Shown: one piece after another, positions 32,168 to 44,048 of the stretch
How positions within the stretch are numbered: the stretch's first letter is position 1
How the letters are laid out: every line of letters begins with the position of its first letter
Assembly: GCA_015146655.1 (NCBI GenBank)
Contig: VKHL01000030.1
Coordinates: forward strand, 62,001 to 126,000
Source of the DNA: Ochromonas danica
Taxonomy: Eukaryota > Sar > Chrysophyceae > Chromulinales > Chromulinaceae
Length of the DNA: 64,000 nt
Reading direction: 5' to 3'
Program-made: the position numbers and the translations under genes
The notes under the pieces: model-generated
The model's database searches: none
What the model saw: only the letters and a program-made list of their open reading frames with translations
Told to the model about the DNA's origin: nothing

Positions 32168-34336
32168 TCACAGGACATGTTGAGAGGGTCTTGTTTCAAT
32201 AACACCTCGACCCTCAGCAGAATCATCTTCCTTTTTAGTGTCAACACTAATGTCTTCATCCTCTGCTTTATCGGCCTCTACAATACCTGGATAGACCGCT
32301 ACCATATGATTATGCACTAATCTACCTGAGTGAGATACTCTATGTTCAACAAGTGGTTGGCTGGACTCCACCACACGGTCAACCTTTCTGTCGGCAACAT
32401 GACCATAATCCGCACCAGATCTAGCAAGACTTGCAGAAGCTGCAGTAGAAGCATGACCCACCTTCGGTAAATTAGCTGCACGTGGATTGGCCGATCCGGA
32501 GGCTATCGAGGATTGAATGCCCTTGTGGAATATGAATATGATCCAATAGCGAACAGAAAATATGGAAGCCTTGGCCTTCTTCTTTTTCTTCTTGGAGTTG
32601 GCTGGTATAACAATAATAAAACAAAATAGGCAAACAAAACACAGCGTGAGATCATCAAACCTGAAATCCAGAACACATCTACTCACCATTGAGAATATAA
32701 GCTTTCATGAACTGCGCCTGTTCCTCTTTTGAGAAAAATTCCGTGTGTTTTGCAACGAAAATATAATAGAGATACGTTCCAAATATTACTGCCATGAACT
32801 TCAGACATGTCCAGATGGTATAATCCACAAAAAATGCCACGCAAACAAACATAAGCACAAAGATTGTGATCCCATAATAAGCTCCAAACAGACCCAATGG
32901 ACTCACGAAGTTCCTCTCCAGATTGCTGTAACGAGTGTAGAATATCATGTAGGCACACAACAGCGCGATGTAAACTGCGCACGAGGCATGCATACACATA
33001 TGGAAGAGCTCGTCTACAAATTCCGCCAGAGTATAATAGGTTGCCAACAACACCACATAGGCTACAAACAAACCAAACAGCATGGCCGCTACTGGAGTTG
33101 GCTCTTGAAGGCTCTTAAACGACTTGCTCAAGAACTTCGGGAAAAGACCCGAGGCTGCCATGGAACGAATCTGCCGGCTCGCAGCAAAGGCGAAGCCCAG
33201 AGCATTCGCACATGCTCCAGGTAACGCCAACAGAGCCGCCTCACGCCTCGTCAAACCCAACACAAACTCATAGCCACTGGAAAGCGGATGCTCTTCGTGC
33301 ACCAAGTTCCATGTGCTGGGAGGCAATGAAGCTGAGGCAAGCATGAGGAAGATCGCCATACCGTACGCGGAAAGGATGGTTCCCACCATTGCCTTGGGAA
33401 TAGCCTTGTTGGGCTACGCAACACATAAACAACAGCGGCACCACTATGTTAGAGAACATATCTTACTACCCATGGCGAAACCAATAATAGAAGGGAAATG
33501 ATTACCTCCTTCGCGTCCGTGCAAGTCACCGTAATTGTATCAATACCATTGAAGAAACAAGTGGAATAAGCAAAGTGCTTCAAAAACATCATCCCCGAAG
33601 TAAACCCATCCGCGTGGTGATATAGGTTGCCATAGGGAATAGCTTCTAAACTGTACATGACGAACAATAATGTAGTTGTCACTGCCAATACCATACACAT
33701 GGTCCAGAATGGCCTTCCGCCAACTGTCAACAGTGGAACAGCAATGGCATAGAAGATCAACCATACGGCTGGCAAACAGTACTTTGGCAGTGCTGCGGCT
33801 ATGATGATGAGCACCGAAACATCATTGACAACACCAGCTACGAATAATATGTACTTGATGGTCTCGGAGCAGCCCACCAAAAATCCCGCTGTAGGACCCA
33901 ACGCGCAACGTACATATCCATACGATCCACCCGCGAAGGGAAGCATCGATGCCATCTCTGCAGCACATAGAGCCAAACAAATGAAAGCTGATCCCGCTAT
34001 AAGAGTAGCTATGAAGAATTGCCAGAAGCCTTGTTCCATGCCTATATTGGAACATGATTGACAAGTCAAAACCAATGAAACAAATTAGCAATACAATAAG
34101 ACGACAAATCACTTACCATGATTCCAGTTAATTGTCTGTCCACCCAATAATATCCCGATGCCTATATCATCACCATGATTGACATCACCATCAACCAACC
34201 ACAAATGACAGTAGTCTAGTAATATAGTCTCCTCACCTAGCCAGTAAATGTCAAGCATGGTCGCAGAGCGAGTAGAAGGTATAGAGCCTTCTCCTTCCTT
34301 CCCTTCTCCTTTGTCTGGTTCCACGTTACCAGACAT
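32168..34336 (-). CDS. APC-superfamily amino-acid/ethanolamine-type permease, copy 2
   Basis: Five exons are 34336-34237, 34161-34117, 34041-33506, 33413-32687 and 32601-32168; the product is 613 aa. Architecture is the same as copy 1. Exon 4 (242 codons) is identical in DNA. Exon 3 differs mainly in one central stretch (for example AVWLIFYAIAVPLL against AIWLIVYALVVPLL; STCFFN against STWFFN). The C-terminal tail is partly rewritten and 7 residues longer. Both copies keep intact frames and splice sites, so both are probably expressed. Differences fall in membrane segments and in the cytoplasmic tail, which could change substrate choice or regulation. Confidence 0.88.
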
Positions 34337-34986
34337 TTTCTCGTATAGATAGATGGAGATGATGCAGATGAAGACGAAGAAGAAGATGAAGATGAAGAAG
34401 TGCATGAGGAGGAGGAGATCGCGGGATCCCGGGATGCACGGCAGTTTGGCCCCGCAAGTCACCCCTGTAACGTTTTTATCGTTTTCGTTGGGAAAAAGGC
34501 TGTTTTTTGGAAGCATAAACGGTCTTTTCGGGATGGTCATCAGCAGACTCCGAAAACCGAAAACGAAAATCCTGAAGAAAAGTCATAAAAAGCGAGTTAT
34601 AACAGCCATTCAACTCCGAGTTATCACAACTCCGAAAACCGAAAACGAAAATTTTGTACCATCCAGCTCTGAGTGGAGCGAGTTTGCCGTGGATGGTGGG
34701 ACAAATACGCTGAATAAGGAAGAACGCGTTGCTTCCAATAAGTACGTTTGTGACCATAAGTCCGCTTGTTACACTGTGGTCTGCTATTAGTCTGCCCAAT
34801 TAGTTCTAATTCTAACCCTGCAGTAATCCTAACCGATTAGAGCCAAGCAACGCTTTAATCTTTACACCACAATCGAACCCAGTATGCATGGAATGGATGC
34901 GTTAGCTAGGGTAATCTGACACTTGCAACAAAGTGGGCACCCTTAATCTATCTATGATAGCTGCGAGTCTAAGGACTGGAGTCAAT
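34337..34986. other. Intergenic region with a short direct repeat
   Basis: This 650-bp region starts with GA-rich trinucleotide sequence (34350-34420). A direct repeat CTCCGAAAACCGAAAACGAA occurs at about 34548 and again at about 34630. Open frames here are low-complexity and not supported as genes. Confidence 0.45.
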
Positions 34987-36227
34987 TTAGTTTGCTTTTT
35001 GCACGCTACCTTCGTCTTTGACTGGAATGAAGCGCCAGACAACGGCCAAAATAGCGCCAACCAAAGCCATCCAAACCACAGAAACTGCTGGAGGAACACG
35101 AGTAGCATAAGCCTTGAAATGTAACTGAGCTAACAAAAACCCAAAAGCTGACGATTTCATCGCAGTTTCAATAGCCATGGTGCGGCACTGGGTTTCTGTG
35201 AACTTCAAAGCCTTGGGAATCCAGTATCCAGCCAAACCACCAATCAGGTGAAGCAGCATGACAGGAAGCTGAAGTCTCCAGCCTGCAGAGAGAATAGCAG
35301 GAGCAACTTGAGCAACGGCCGATGCGACCAAAATACAAGTCGAGGCAACACCAACTACCGGTGTGATGGGAAGGAGAGTGTTAACGACTTTTGGAGTGTA
35401 CCTGTTCATGGCCATACCAAGAACAATAGGAGCTAGCACAACCTGAAGACAAGATACTGCAATACCCATAGCATCAACAGGCACGACAGCACCAAGGAGA
35501 GTCTTGCATAGCAATGGCGTCATGAAGATACCAGCAATAGTGGTCACAGTAGTCATGAGAACAGAGAGAGCCACGTCGCCTTTCGCAATATAGGTGCAAA
35601 GGTTGGAAGCCTGACCACCATTGATGCAACCCACCAAAACCAAGCCTGCTATTAGGTCAAGAGGGAGTTTGAAAGCCCTGCCCAAACCAATTCCCAGGGC
35701 AGGACACAGAACATAGCACAACACGAAACCCCAAATAACAGCCAATGGCTCTTGAGCAACACGAACAAAATCTTGAGGAGTTAGAGTAATGCCCATCGAA
35801 AGCATCAGAGCACCTGCAAGGCAAACAAAACGGATGGATTAGTCAAAATATGAAAATAAAATAGAAAACTGCCAATATAATAGCCGTTACCTAAAGATCC
35901 AGCAAAATATTTGGTAGTAAACCAAGCAAATGATTCAGGTTTCTTTAGTGCAAGACCCGCGAAGAGCACAGTCCAGACAGGGAATAATGTCGTCAGAACA
36001 TCGGTTGTCTTCACATAAGCTTCCCAAAATTTACTCTTAGGTTTAGGTGCTTCCAAAGCCTCGGTCGTCATCAACGTTTGAAAATTACCACGTGAATTTA
36101 CCATAGGGGAGAAAGGTGCGAATCGGGAAGATTGTTGAGTCAACTGACGATTGAAATTCACAACACGAGGCTGGAATGCAGTCACGGAGACCAACAAAGC
36201 CAGCAAAACAAAGATAAAAGCCTGCAT
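34987..36227 (-). CDS. Plastid BASS-family (bile acid:sodium symporter type) carrier
   Basis: Exon 1 is 36227-35891 and exon 2 is 35813-34987, with a 77-nt intron; the product is 387 aa. The start MQAFIFVLLALLVSVTAFQP is a signal peptide with an ASAF-like motif (TAFQP), followed by a Ser/Arg/Gln-rich transit region to about residue 55; together they are a bipartite plastid presequence. The carrier has about nine to ten helices. Family motifs are GSLGALMLSMGITLT (across the intron), GCINGGQASNLCTYIA and ETAMKSSAFGFLLA. Plastid BASS proteins move pyruvate or other 2-oxo acids with sodium across the inner envelope. The exact substrate is unknown. Confidence 0.9.
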
Positions 36228-36732
<505 letters not shown>

Positions 36733-39143
36733 ATGAGTGAGTTAGATCATGCCTTGATTGCTGCGAGAGACAGTATTATCCGTCCGACGGATTCGAATGA
36801 ATTTAGCGCCAAGTATGACTATGTTATGGTTTTCAAAATGGATGGCACCGCCGGCAATTATAGCATCCCTAACACTGCCAAGTTCTGCCTTCAACGAATG
36901 CATAATGCTGGTCTTGAAACTTTCTCTTACGAATCAGTTCAAAGAGATGAGTTACTTGTCTTGATTCGCTGCCCTGTAAGCACATTTTCCCTGTGTATCC
37001 AATTTCTTCACAATCGAATCTTATCCACTTTTGGCAATAGGTGAATGTGATGAAGAAGTTTGCTGATGACACAGACTACAAGCTTGAGCTAGAACCTAAT
37101 AAAGTGAAAGAGCTATTGTTGAAGGGACACATCAAAAATGATGTTTATCGCGTCAAACCTGTGGAAATCAATGATGCTACCATGTACACCCCCTTTTCCC
37201 CGTATAACTATAGTAAGTGATTCTATCAGTCATTGGTAACAATATATACTTACTCAAATTTTCTTGTAATGAATAGTTTTCGCTAAGTACGAGACGGGCA
37301 TTGATCAGGATCTCTACGCTGACTTTGAGACTCCCCAGAACAAGTCTGCCCACTATGATGCAACCAATCCACCCTTCAACAAATATGTTCGTTTGAAGCT
37401 CATTAATTATATCTTGCGTGCTCCAGTGCGTCTAGGTGGAGCTGGTTTGAAATTGAACAAACTCTTGTTCAAGAAAAAGATGTTGGCCTTTTACCCTCTT
37501 CATGACAGCTTTGTCACTGCTCAGTTGCGTGAGCGCATTATGAAGTGGAATGTCTGGCCTTGGAATTTTCCCGTTGAAGATTTTCGTAACTACTTTGGCG
37601 AGAAGATCACTCTCTTCCAAGTCTTCTTAGGACATTATAGTCACTGGTTGATCTGGCCCTCAGTTATTGGTTTTATCTTCCAGTTTGTTGTGTGGGGCAC
37701 AGGAGACTTTTCTAGCCCCGTTTTGCCTTTCTACAGTTTGATTATTACTGTCTGGAGTGTCTTCATGTTGGAGTATTGGAAGCGCAAGGAGAAGCTTACT
37801 GCTATGCGCTGGGGTATGATTGGCTACGAAGATGACGAACCTGATCGTCCAGAGTTTAAGGGTGAGCTCATCAAGTCGTACATTAATGGAGGCGATATGT
37901 TGTATTTCCCCCAGGAAGAGTTTTTGAAGCGCTCCATCTCTAGCCAGTCTGTTATTGGTACTTTCATCACTTTGGTGTTGGGAGTGGTTGCCTCTATTTA
38001 TGTCTTGCGCTTTAGCATTCAGTCAGATTTGGGTAGTTCGGCCAGCACTGTGGCTTCTATTCTCAACACTGTTCAGATTACTATCTTTAACTACATTTAT
38101 CAGAAGGTGGCCATCCATCTTACTGATATGGAGAATCAACGCACAGATACTAATTATGAAGATGCTATGATTGTGAAGCTCTTCCTTTTCCAGTTTGTGA
38201 ACAGTTACGCGTCTTTCTTCTTCTTAGCCTTTATTGCTGCTTATCTCTCCAAACCAGATGATGCCCCTGATAACTATACTGGTCAATGTGGTGCGGAGAA
38301 TTGCATGGAACCTCTCTCTATTAACTTGGCCATTATCTTTGGCACCAGATTGGTTCTGAAGAACTTGACTGATCTCTTCATTCCTTGGTACTCTGCTGTG
38401 CAGAAGCGTAAGCAAGAGACTGCTGATATTGCTGCTGATCTTACTTTGACTGCTCCTGAGGAAGACTATGTCTTGATGAACTACAACTCCATGTTGGAAG
38501 GTATTTCCAACTATGCAGATCTTGCCATCCAATACGGCTTTGCATGTCTCTTCGTGACCGCCCTTCCTATTGCTTCCTTCTTGAGTATTGTTTCGAACTA
38601 TGTGAAGGCGAAAGCAGTCGGATGGAAGCTGACCAAGGTATGTTATTTCATCTTGTATAAAATACATGTTTTTAATTGTTTGTCTGTGAAACATAGCTCT
38701 ATCAACGCCCTATCCCTCTTAGTGCTGAGGATATTGGAACTTGGCAGTCCATTTTCTTCCTGATTTCTATTGCGTCTGTGATTACCAATGCTGGTCTGGT
38801 GTGCTTTACCATGGACGTCCTTCATAGATTCGACATCTATGGTCGTTCTTGGATCTTCATTGGTTTCCAGTGGACTCTAATTGGGATGCAGTTCCTGGTT
38901 GAGCAGATGATTCCTGATGTGCCTGAAGAAGTTGAAATTCAGATCAAGAGACAGGAGTTCATTACAGCCAAATTGATTGATCACATCCCTGATGAAGAGC
39001 AGGTATCTGTGGCTGAGTATGAGGCTTGGAAGTCTAAGAGCCATGGCGAGGCAGATGAAGAACAGGTCGTAGTTGATGTCAACGTTCAGCCTTATCCTCG
39101 CACTAACGAAGGCCTCACTGGTAATCCTATGACTGGATACTAA
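36733..39143 (+). CDS. Anoctamin (TMEM16) family protein
   Basis: Exons are 36733-36975, 37041-37212, 37277-38637 and 38697-39143, with introns of 65, 64 and 59 nt; the product is 740 aa. A cytosolic N-terminal domain of about 200 residues precedes about ten hydrophobic segments. KITLFQVFLGHYSHWLIWPS and RPIPLSAEDIGTWQSIFFLIS, followed by a second hydrophobic stretch, match anoctamin conserved blocks. Family members are Ca-activated chloride channels or lipid scramblases. Acidic residues in the late helices (NLTDLFIP, EDYVLMNY) could contribute to Ca sites, but I cannot assign them. The acidic C-terminal tail is cytosolic. Whether it is a channel or a scramblase is open. Confidence 0.88.
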
Positions 39144-39554
39144 TACTAGTTCTCTCTGAGCGAATATTATTCTTGCGGTAACGCTCTCTATTTTTGTGCT
39201 TTGAGATGATTATTGGTATGCCTTATTCTATATGCAATAAACTAATTATTAGATTTGATAATTTACTAGCTTATGCTCTAGTTGAATAAATGGACCAATA
39301 AATCCTACTACACAATCTCAATTGATCTTCACGTCAAAGAGAATTTAGTTTCTCATGTAGTGAGTCGCTGTCACAATTACAATCACATTGCACATCTCTT
39401 GCCACGAAGCGGGGAAGGTAAACTGGAGGAGCTGTTCGATAAAAAGGGATTGAGCCACCTTCAAGGGCTCAAGTTACCTGCGAATGGTCAACAATAAGCA
39501 TAATCTAGTGGAATAGGAGCTGAGCGTAATCAATTGTGCGGGAAGAGACCTTTT
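39144..39554. other. Convergent intergenic region
   Basis: This 411-bp region between anoctamin and the GT61 gene contains an AATAAA near 39236, suited to anoctamin polyadenylation. A 71-codon open frame at 39282 has no recognisable content. Confidence 0.45.
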
Positions 39555-40642
39555 TCAATGCTTGAAAAGAGGGTGAGTCTCATGGGTTGAATTGACAATA
39601 CGTCGAATGGGCACCTTTTTCTTGCCCTGTATTACTTGATAAAATGCTGCTGCCCTTGTGGCAGCAGCGCTCATATGGATATGTCCAGTATGACCATTGT
39701 AAGCATGAAAATAATGGTGATGGCCAAATGTTGCAGCATAAGGACCATAATATCCGCATATAGGGGCATGCACATCTCGAACAACACCCGCAAACTCAAC
39801 AATTAAGGAATTGGGAGGCATAAACATCATATTTGTCATTCCTGCTCCATGTTCACCCACAAAGACATCTGCTTGTGAATAAAGATAAATTTCTTGTGCT
39901 AAAGGTAGGCGTACAGCTGAAGTTAACAACTGTACACGATGCTGAGGGAAAGCCTTGGAGAAGGTCTTAACAGCATCAGCACTTGTCTCATTGTCCCAAT
40001 AACGTCCTCCCAGTCGTTCGTTATACCGCTGAACAATGATCAATAGCTTTTCTGGATATAATTGCTGTCGTTCAGAAGGAGATTTTAATGCTTTTCTTAG
40101 GTTTTTTGCATCCAATCGCAAGGCTTGGTAAGCTGCCATAAGTAAATGTTTGCCCAACAAAATGTTCTCATAGGCATGGGACAGACCAAAGCTGCATCGT
40201 GTAAATCGAGGAATAAAGACTTCATGAGCTAACACATGACCTGAAATAATTCTCCAACGATCTATCCCAAGCAAGTCAAAGATTCTATATCGCATTTCTT
40301 CACCTTTCTTCACAAAGGTTAAATCATGTCCACGTTGAGCATCATCGCTTTCAAATGCTCGTACATGAATCATGACGTCTTTATGTTTCAATAAGAAAGG
40401 TAAGCTATAAACTAATCTAGTTAAGGATTCTGCTAAGAAGTGATAATAGTTATAATCCCATAAGGCAGCAATGGTAAAGACACGTTGATATCGTTGATAC
40501 GACAAGTTCCTCTTCTTAGCATCATCTATACATCCAACAGTTAAGTTCTTCATTTCTTCTTTAGTTAAATCAGGTGAGAAGAGCTTTTCCCAAGTCTCTA
40601 TATTTGACTTTTCTTCATGTCCCATAGAAGCAGAGTGAGTAG

Positions 40643-40676
<34 letters not shown>

Positions 40677-41327
40677 GTGTTTGAGATGTAAGGAATGACG
40701 ACATTTGGCCATCCATCGCTTAGTAAAGAGATAACGTCGTGTTTCACATCCTTCATCTCCTAAGAACACACCACATTGAAATCCTACTGCTCCTGAAGGA
40801 TGAATGATAGCTTCATTACTATGTAAGAGATAAAAACCACGTTGTAAAGATCGAAATCCTTCATAAAAGGAATAAATCTCTCCTGTTGATAACATCTTTG
40901 TCAACTTAAGACAATTCTTTCGATCTTGTCCAGGATGATTTAATGGAATAAAAGGTCTTAAAGCAGTACTTTTCCCCCAATGATCATCAGTGAAATTACT
41001 TCGTTGACAATGAGAGGCTAATCCCTTATCACTTTGAGAGTATGTGAATGGTAATTGTGAAAGATATTGTTTTTCAGTTTTTGCAGGATGAAGGATACGA
41101 ATATAAACAGTATATTTGCTTTGAATACTATTGTTATTGTTGTTATTGTTACGAGTATAGTGATTAGTAGCAAGGACGTTGTAATGGATAGGACAACCAA
41201 TGACATTTCGGTGAATTGAGGAGATAACTTCCTCATCTTTCCATTTCCGACCATCAAATTTGGTATCTAGGCTACTAATAGGATGAACTATTGCCAATAG
41301 GAAGAGAAGGGTTAGATTCAACCACAT
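39555..41327 (-). CDS. GT61-family (DUF563) glycosyltransferase
   Basis: The product is 590 aa from the ATG at 41327. MWLNLTLLFLLAIVHPISS is a signal peptide or a short signal anchor. The C-terminal 300 residues match the GT61/EOGT/XylT group: WDYNYYHFLAESLTRLVY, HEVFIPRFTRCSFG, VQRYNERLGGRYW and the strongly conserved VGEHGAGMTNMMFMPP. It should transfer a sugar (Xyl or GlcNAc in known members) onto protein-linked glycans or polysaccharides in the ER or Golgi. An Ala run of about ten residues is encoded by a GCA-type repeat at about 40644-40675, a possible length-variable spot. Confidence 0.85.
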
Positions 41328-41875
41328 CTTCTTCAATGGTATAGTTGTTTGTTGTTTGATTGTTGTTCATCGTTTCGGCCAGTAGCCAAATACCCAAAAT
41401 CTGGAGCTGTGCCATTGTCCAACCTTCAACGAACAGTTTAGTTTCGGCTGGCAGCAGACTATTTGTATTCTAAATACCTTATATACCTTACCATTTACTA
41501 TCCCACGCACACCTTCTTCAATCTCTCCATTTAAAACAACCAATTCGTTTGGCTTCAAAGGTCCGTTAAAACACAACAAATCCAACAAATAAACACACAT
41601 GCACAGTCGACACTACATCTTCATCATCTTCATCACCATCAAGTAAGTAATTCGATAAAGCACTGTTCGACGCCCACCATTCCATCATTATTGTTGTAAT
41701 ACCCAGCATACTATACTAAAGACTATCAAATTGCTCACAACAGCATGGATTCATACAATGCAGATTTCTCTCATAGACTATATACACACACCACTCTCTC
41801 CACAAACAAATATTACGCTAAGCCTTGTTTAACAAAGGATAATCGGCACGGCGAGGCACGACACGATGCTTGTTG
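41328..41875. other. Intergenic region between GT61 and hemerythrin genes
   Basis: This 548-bp region contains a 77-codon minus-strand open frame (41367-41600) that I could not match to anything. The remainder is AT-rich leader and trailer sequence. Confidence 0.4.
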
Positions 41876-42813
41876 TTAATGGTGCAGATGACCGTCTTCC
41901 GCTTCCTCGATATTATACTTATTCACCATCTCCTCCCAGATCTCAGCTTTACAATTCTTCTTACATAGTGGCATAAACTCTTCCCACTGATCCTTATTAG
42001 ATACACCTCGTAAACCACGAACAAATAGAATAACTTCTTCTTTTGGTGACATTTTCTGTGAGCCAAAGCGGTTCATCTTGGAGACACAGAAGGAGACCAA
42101 GGCTTCCAACTCTTCACGACTTCGTAACAATGCTGTATTAATCATTTTATCATGAACGACAAGACATCTCGCAGCGGCGGTAGGGGCAATCTTTGATACA
42201 GTTTCTTTCATAATTTCTTCTTCTTTACATAAATGGTTTTCATGGAAATCTTTCCAATCATTATAAGCAGTACGAAGTTCATCCCAATTCATATCAGGTC
42301 TCATAATTAACTGGTTAATATCATGGACATTAATATCATCAGCCACATGAAGACTGCTAATATTGGCATCAATAACACAGCCTGGTTTCACAGCATCCAG
42401 CATAGGGAAGACATCCAATTCCTCCATATCCTTGTGTGCACTAATACATAGTTGAAGCTCTCTCCAGATCTTAATAAAAGCTGGTTTATTCTCTGGTGGA
42501 CCATCAAGTAACTCACCTGCTTCTTTCATTGCAGCACGGAATGCTTCGTGTGCAGTGCGCATAATAGCAAAAGCTGTGTTTTAGCATCAACCACATAGGA
42601 ATGTCATAAAATAAAATTAAATAGAGGAGATAGCAAAGAAAGAAGGAACTTACACATGGGTGGGTCGCCAGAGGTAAATGCAGCAGGAAGGGTTGTTGTT
42701 GTTGTTGTGGCCTGTGCTGAAGATTCCTTGGCATCACAAGAGGAAGAAGCAGAACTCTTTTGTGTCTCTTTTCCCTCTGGACGACGAGCAAATAAAGTGA
42801 GTGAACTCCCCAT
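41876..42813 (-). CDS. Hemerythrin-like HHE domain protein, putatively N-myristoylated
   Basis: Exon 1 is 42813-42654 and exon 2 is 42573-41876, with an 80-nt intron; the product is 285 aa. The start MGSSLTLF has Gly2 and fits a myristoylation site. A Ser/Thr-rich linker leads to a helical domain with His and acidic residues spaced as in hemerythrin folds: RTAHEAFR, SAHKDMEELDVFP, DFHENHLCKEEEIM and VVHDKM. Such domains bind a di-iron site and sense oxygen or iron, or store iron. The C-terminal 90 residues (MSPKEEVILFVRGLRG) are a further helical part. Redox or iron sensing at a membrane is inference. Confidence 0.75.
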
Positions 42814-43289
42814 GATTTTAATTCAATAACTTGGACTAGGAAGAGTTTGTTAAAACACTGTGTTAATGGTGGCAATTTTGTTCATCGAATAGAAGTGATT
42901 GAAGGCCAAAGAGGGAGAGAGATGATGTGCTGCTGCTTCCGGATGTGGTGCTGCTGCTTCCTTTCCCACGCATCACACTAATAATTAATTATCGCATTCA
43001 TCCATTCATGCATTCATCACATTGCCCTTAATCATCTCGCTCACATAGCACTTTTACAGTGGAATCAGGAATCAGCAATATTTGTCATGAATCAATAGAA
43101 ATTGCAAATCGAAAAGATCAAAATGTAGTTCTCTGGAAATTAAAACAGAAAAAGGCAGCGGAAAAATATCACGAGCCTTCGGAAACTAGTGACCTCTAAA
43201 AGCCAATTTTGCTTATCAGCAAACTCGTAAAACACGACTTTAAGAGCGGTCTGTGTTTTCAACGAATGGCATCAATCAGGACATCAATG
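42814..43289. other. Divergent upstream region of hemerythrin and alpha-like copy 1
   Basis: This 476-bp region is AT-rich. It is the only alpha-like copy with what looks like its own promoter. In-frame ATGs at 43266 and 43287 could extend the alpha-like protein; they are not shared with copy 2. Confidence 0.45.
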
Positions 43290-44048
43290 ATGGCCAGCTC
43301 CTCGATATTCACGTTACTATTACTGTTATCTATTATCTTGATAGTTGATGCTAGTTTTAGCTTCAATTCAGCGGGCAGGTTGATACAGTTGGAATATGCC
43401 TATAAAGCAGTTGAAAAAGGTGGAGATATTATTGTCCTCAAATGTCTCGATGGTGTGCTTATCCTCACTTCCACTTTTCCCTCCAAACCCAAACAATCTT
43501 CTCTCATTACTTTCAATCAGGATAAGATCAAGAAGCTACCAAACAAGGCTCTTTTAATCTCCTCTGGCTTAGTCGGGGATGTTCGCTATATTGAGAAGAA
43601 GGTTGTGGAGTTATGCCAAGAACACATGCGCATCTTTGGCGCTGATTCCCCCATCAAGCTCTTAGTCAATAAGGTGGCTTCTTTGATGCACGAGCATACA
43701 CTATCATCTGGTCAGCGACCTATAGCAGCCACGTGTTGCTTCCTGACTCACTCGGAGAAACAGGGATTTCAAATATTTAACGTTGAGCCCAGTGGTTCAT
43801 GGCATGAATGTGAAGCCTTCTGCACAGGTTATCGTGTTGAAGGTCTTCTTGGCAAATGGCCTAAAGAACAAAAGCTAGAAAAGTGCAAAGTTGATCAAAT
43901 CTTGCCTCGTCTGGCAGCATTGAAAAGAGATTGCGACTTGGACCTAACAGATGAAGATGACAGTCCCTTTGTTGACTGCCAGATACACTTGCTGAGAAAA
44001 GATAATATTCTAGAAGATATTACTGCTACAGCTTTGAAGATTAAGTAG
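43290..44048 (+). CDS. Proteasome alpha-type fold protein with secretory signal peptide, copy 1
   Basis: The product is 252 aa from the ATG shared with copy 2 (in-frame ATGs at 43287 and 43266 would add a few residues). MASSSIFTLLLLLSIILIVDA is a strong signal peptide. It is followed directly by SFSFNSAGRLIQLEYAYKAV, which matches the N-terminal helix signature of 20S proteasome alpha subunits (FSxxGRLxQxEYA). The Ntn-hydrolase-like body continues with GDVRYIEKKV, LVNKVASLMHEHTLSSGQRP and IFNVEPSGSWHECEAFCTGYR. Alpha subunits are non-catalytic ring parts, normally cytosolic and nuclear. A secretory or periplastid location would be unusual. Its 3' end overlaps the TPR remnant tail-to-tail by 8 bp. 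Confidence 0.85.
   Translation: MASSSIFTLLLLLSIILIVDASFSFNSAGRLIQLEYAYKAVEKGGDIIVLKCLDGVLILTSTFPSKPKQSSLITFNQDKIKKLPNKALLISSGLVGDVRYIEKKVVELCQEHMRIFGADSPIKLLVNKVASLMHEHTLSSGQRPIAATCCFLTHSEKQGFQIFNVEPSGSWHECEAFCTGYRVEGLLGKWPKEQKLEKCKVDQILPRLAALKRDCDLDLTDEDDSPFVDCQIHLLRKDNILEDITATALKIK

Larger units (their letters stand above)
31370..34336 (-). repeat. Segmental duplication, right unit (ARMC6 remnant plus permease gene 2)
   Basis: This is the partner of 27400-30453. Over exons 3-4 the offset is a constant 3,881 bp, with no indels across more than 1.3 kb. Outside that tract both the spacing and the sequence diverge. Confidence 0.8.

Noticed and set aside
34353-34790. 145-codon open frame after permease gene 2
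   Set aside because: It starts in GA-rich trinucleotide sequence and covers the short direct repeats; no domain.
41367-41600. 77-codon minus-strand open frame
   Set aside because: No match and no clear promoter or splice context; kept only as a note in the intergenic entry.
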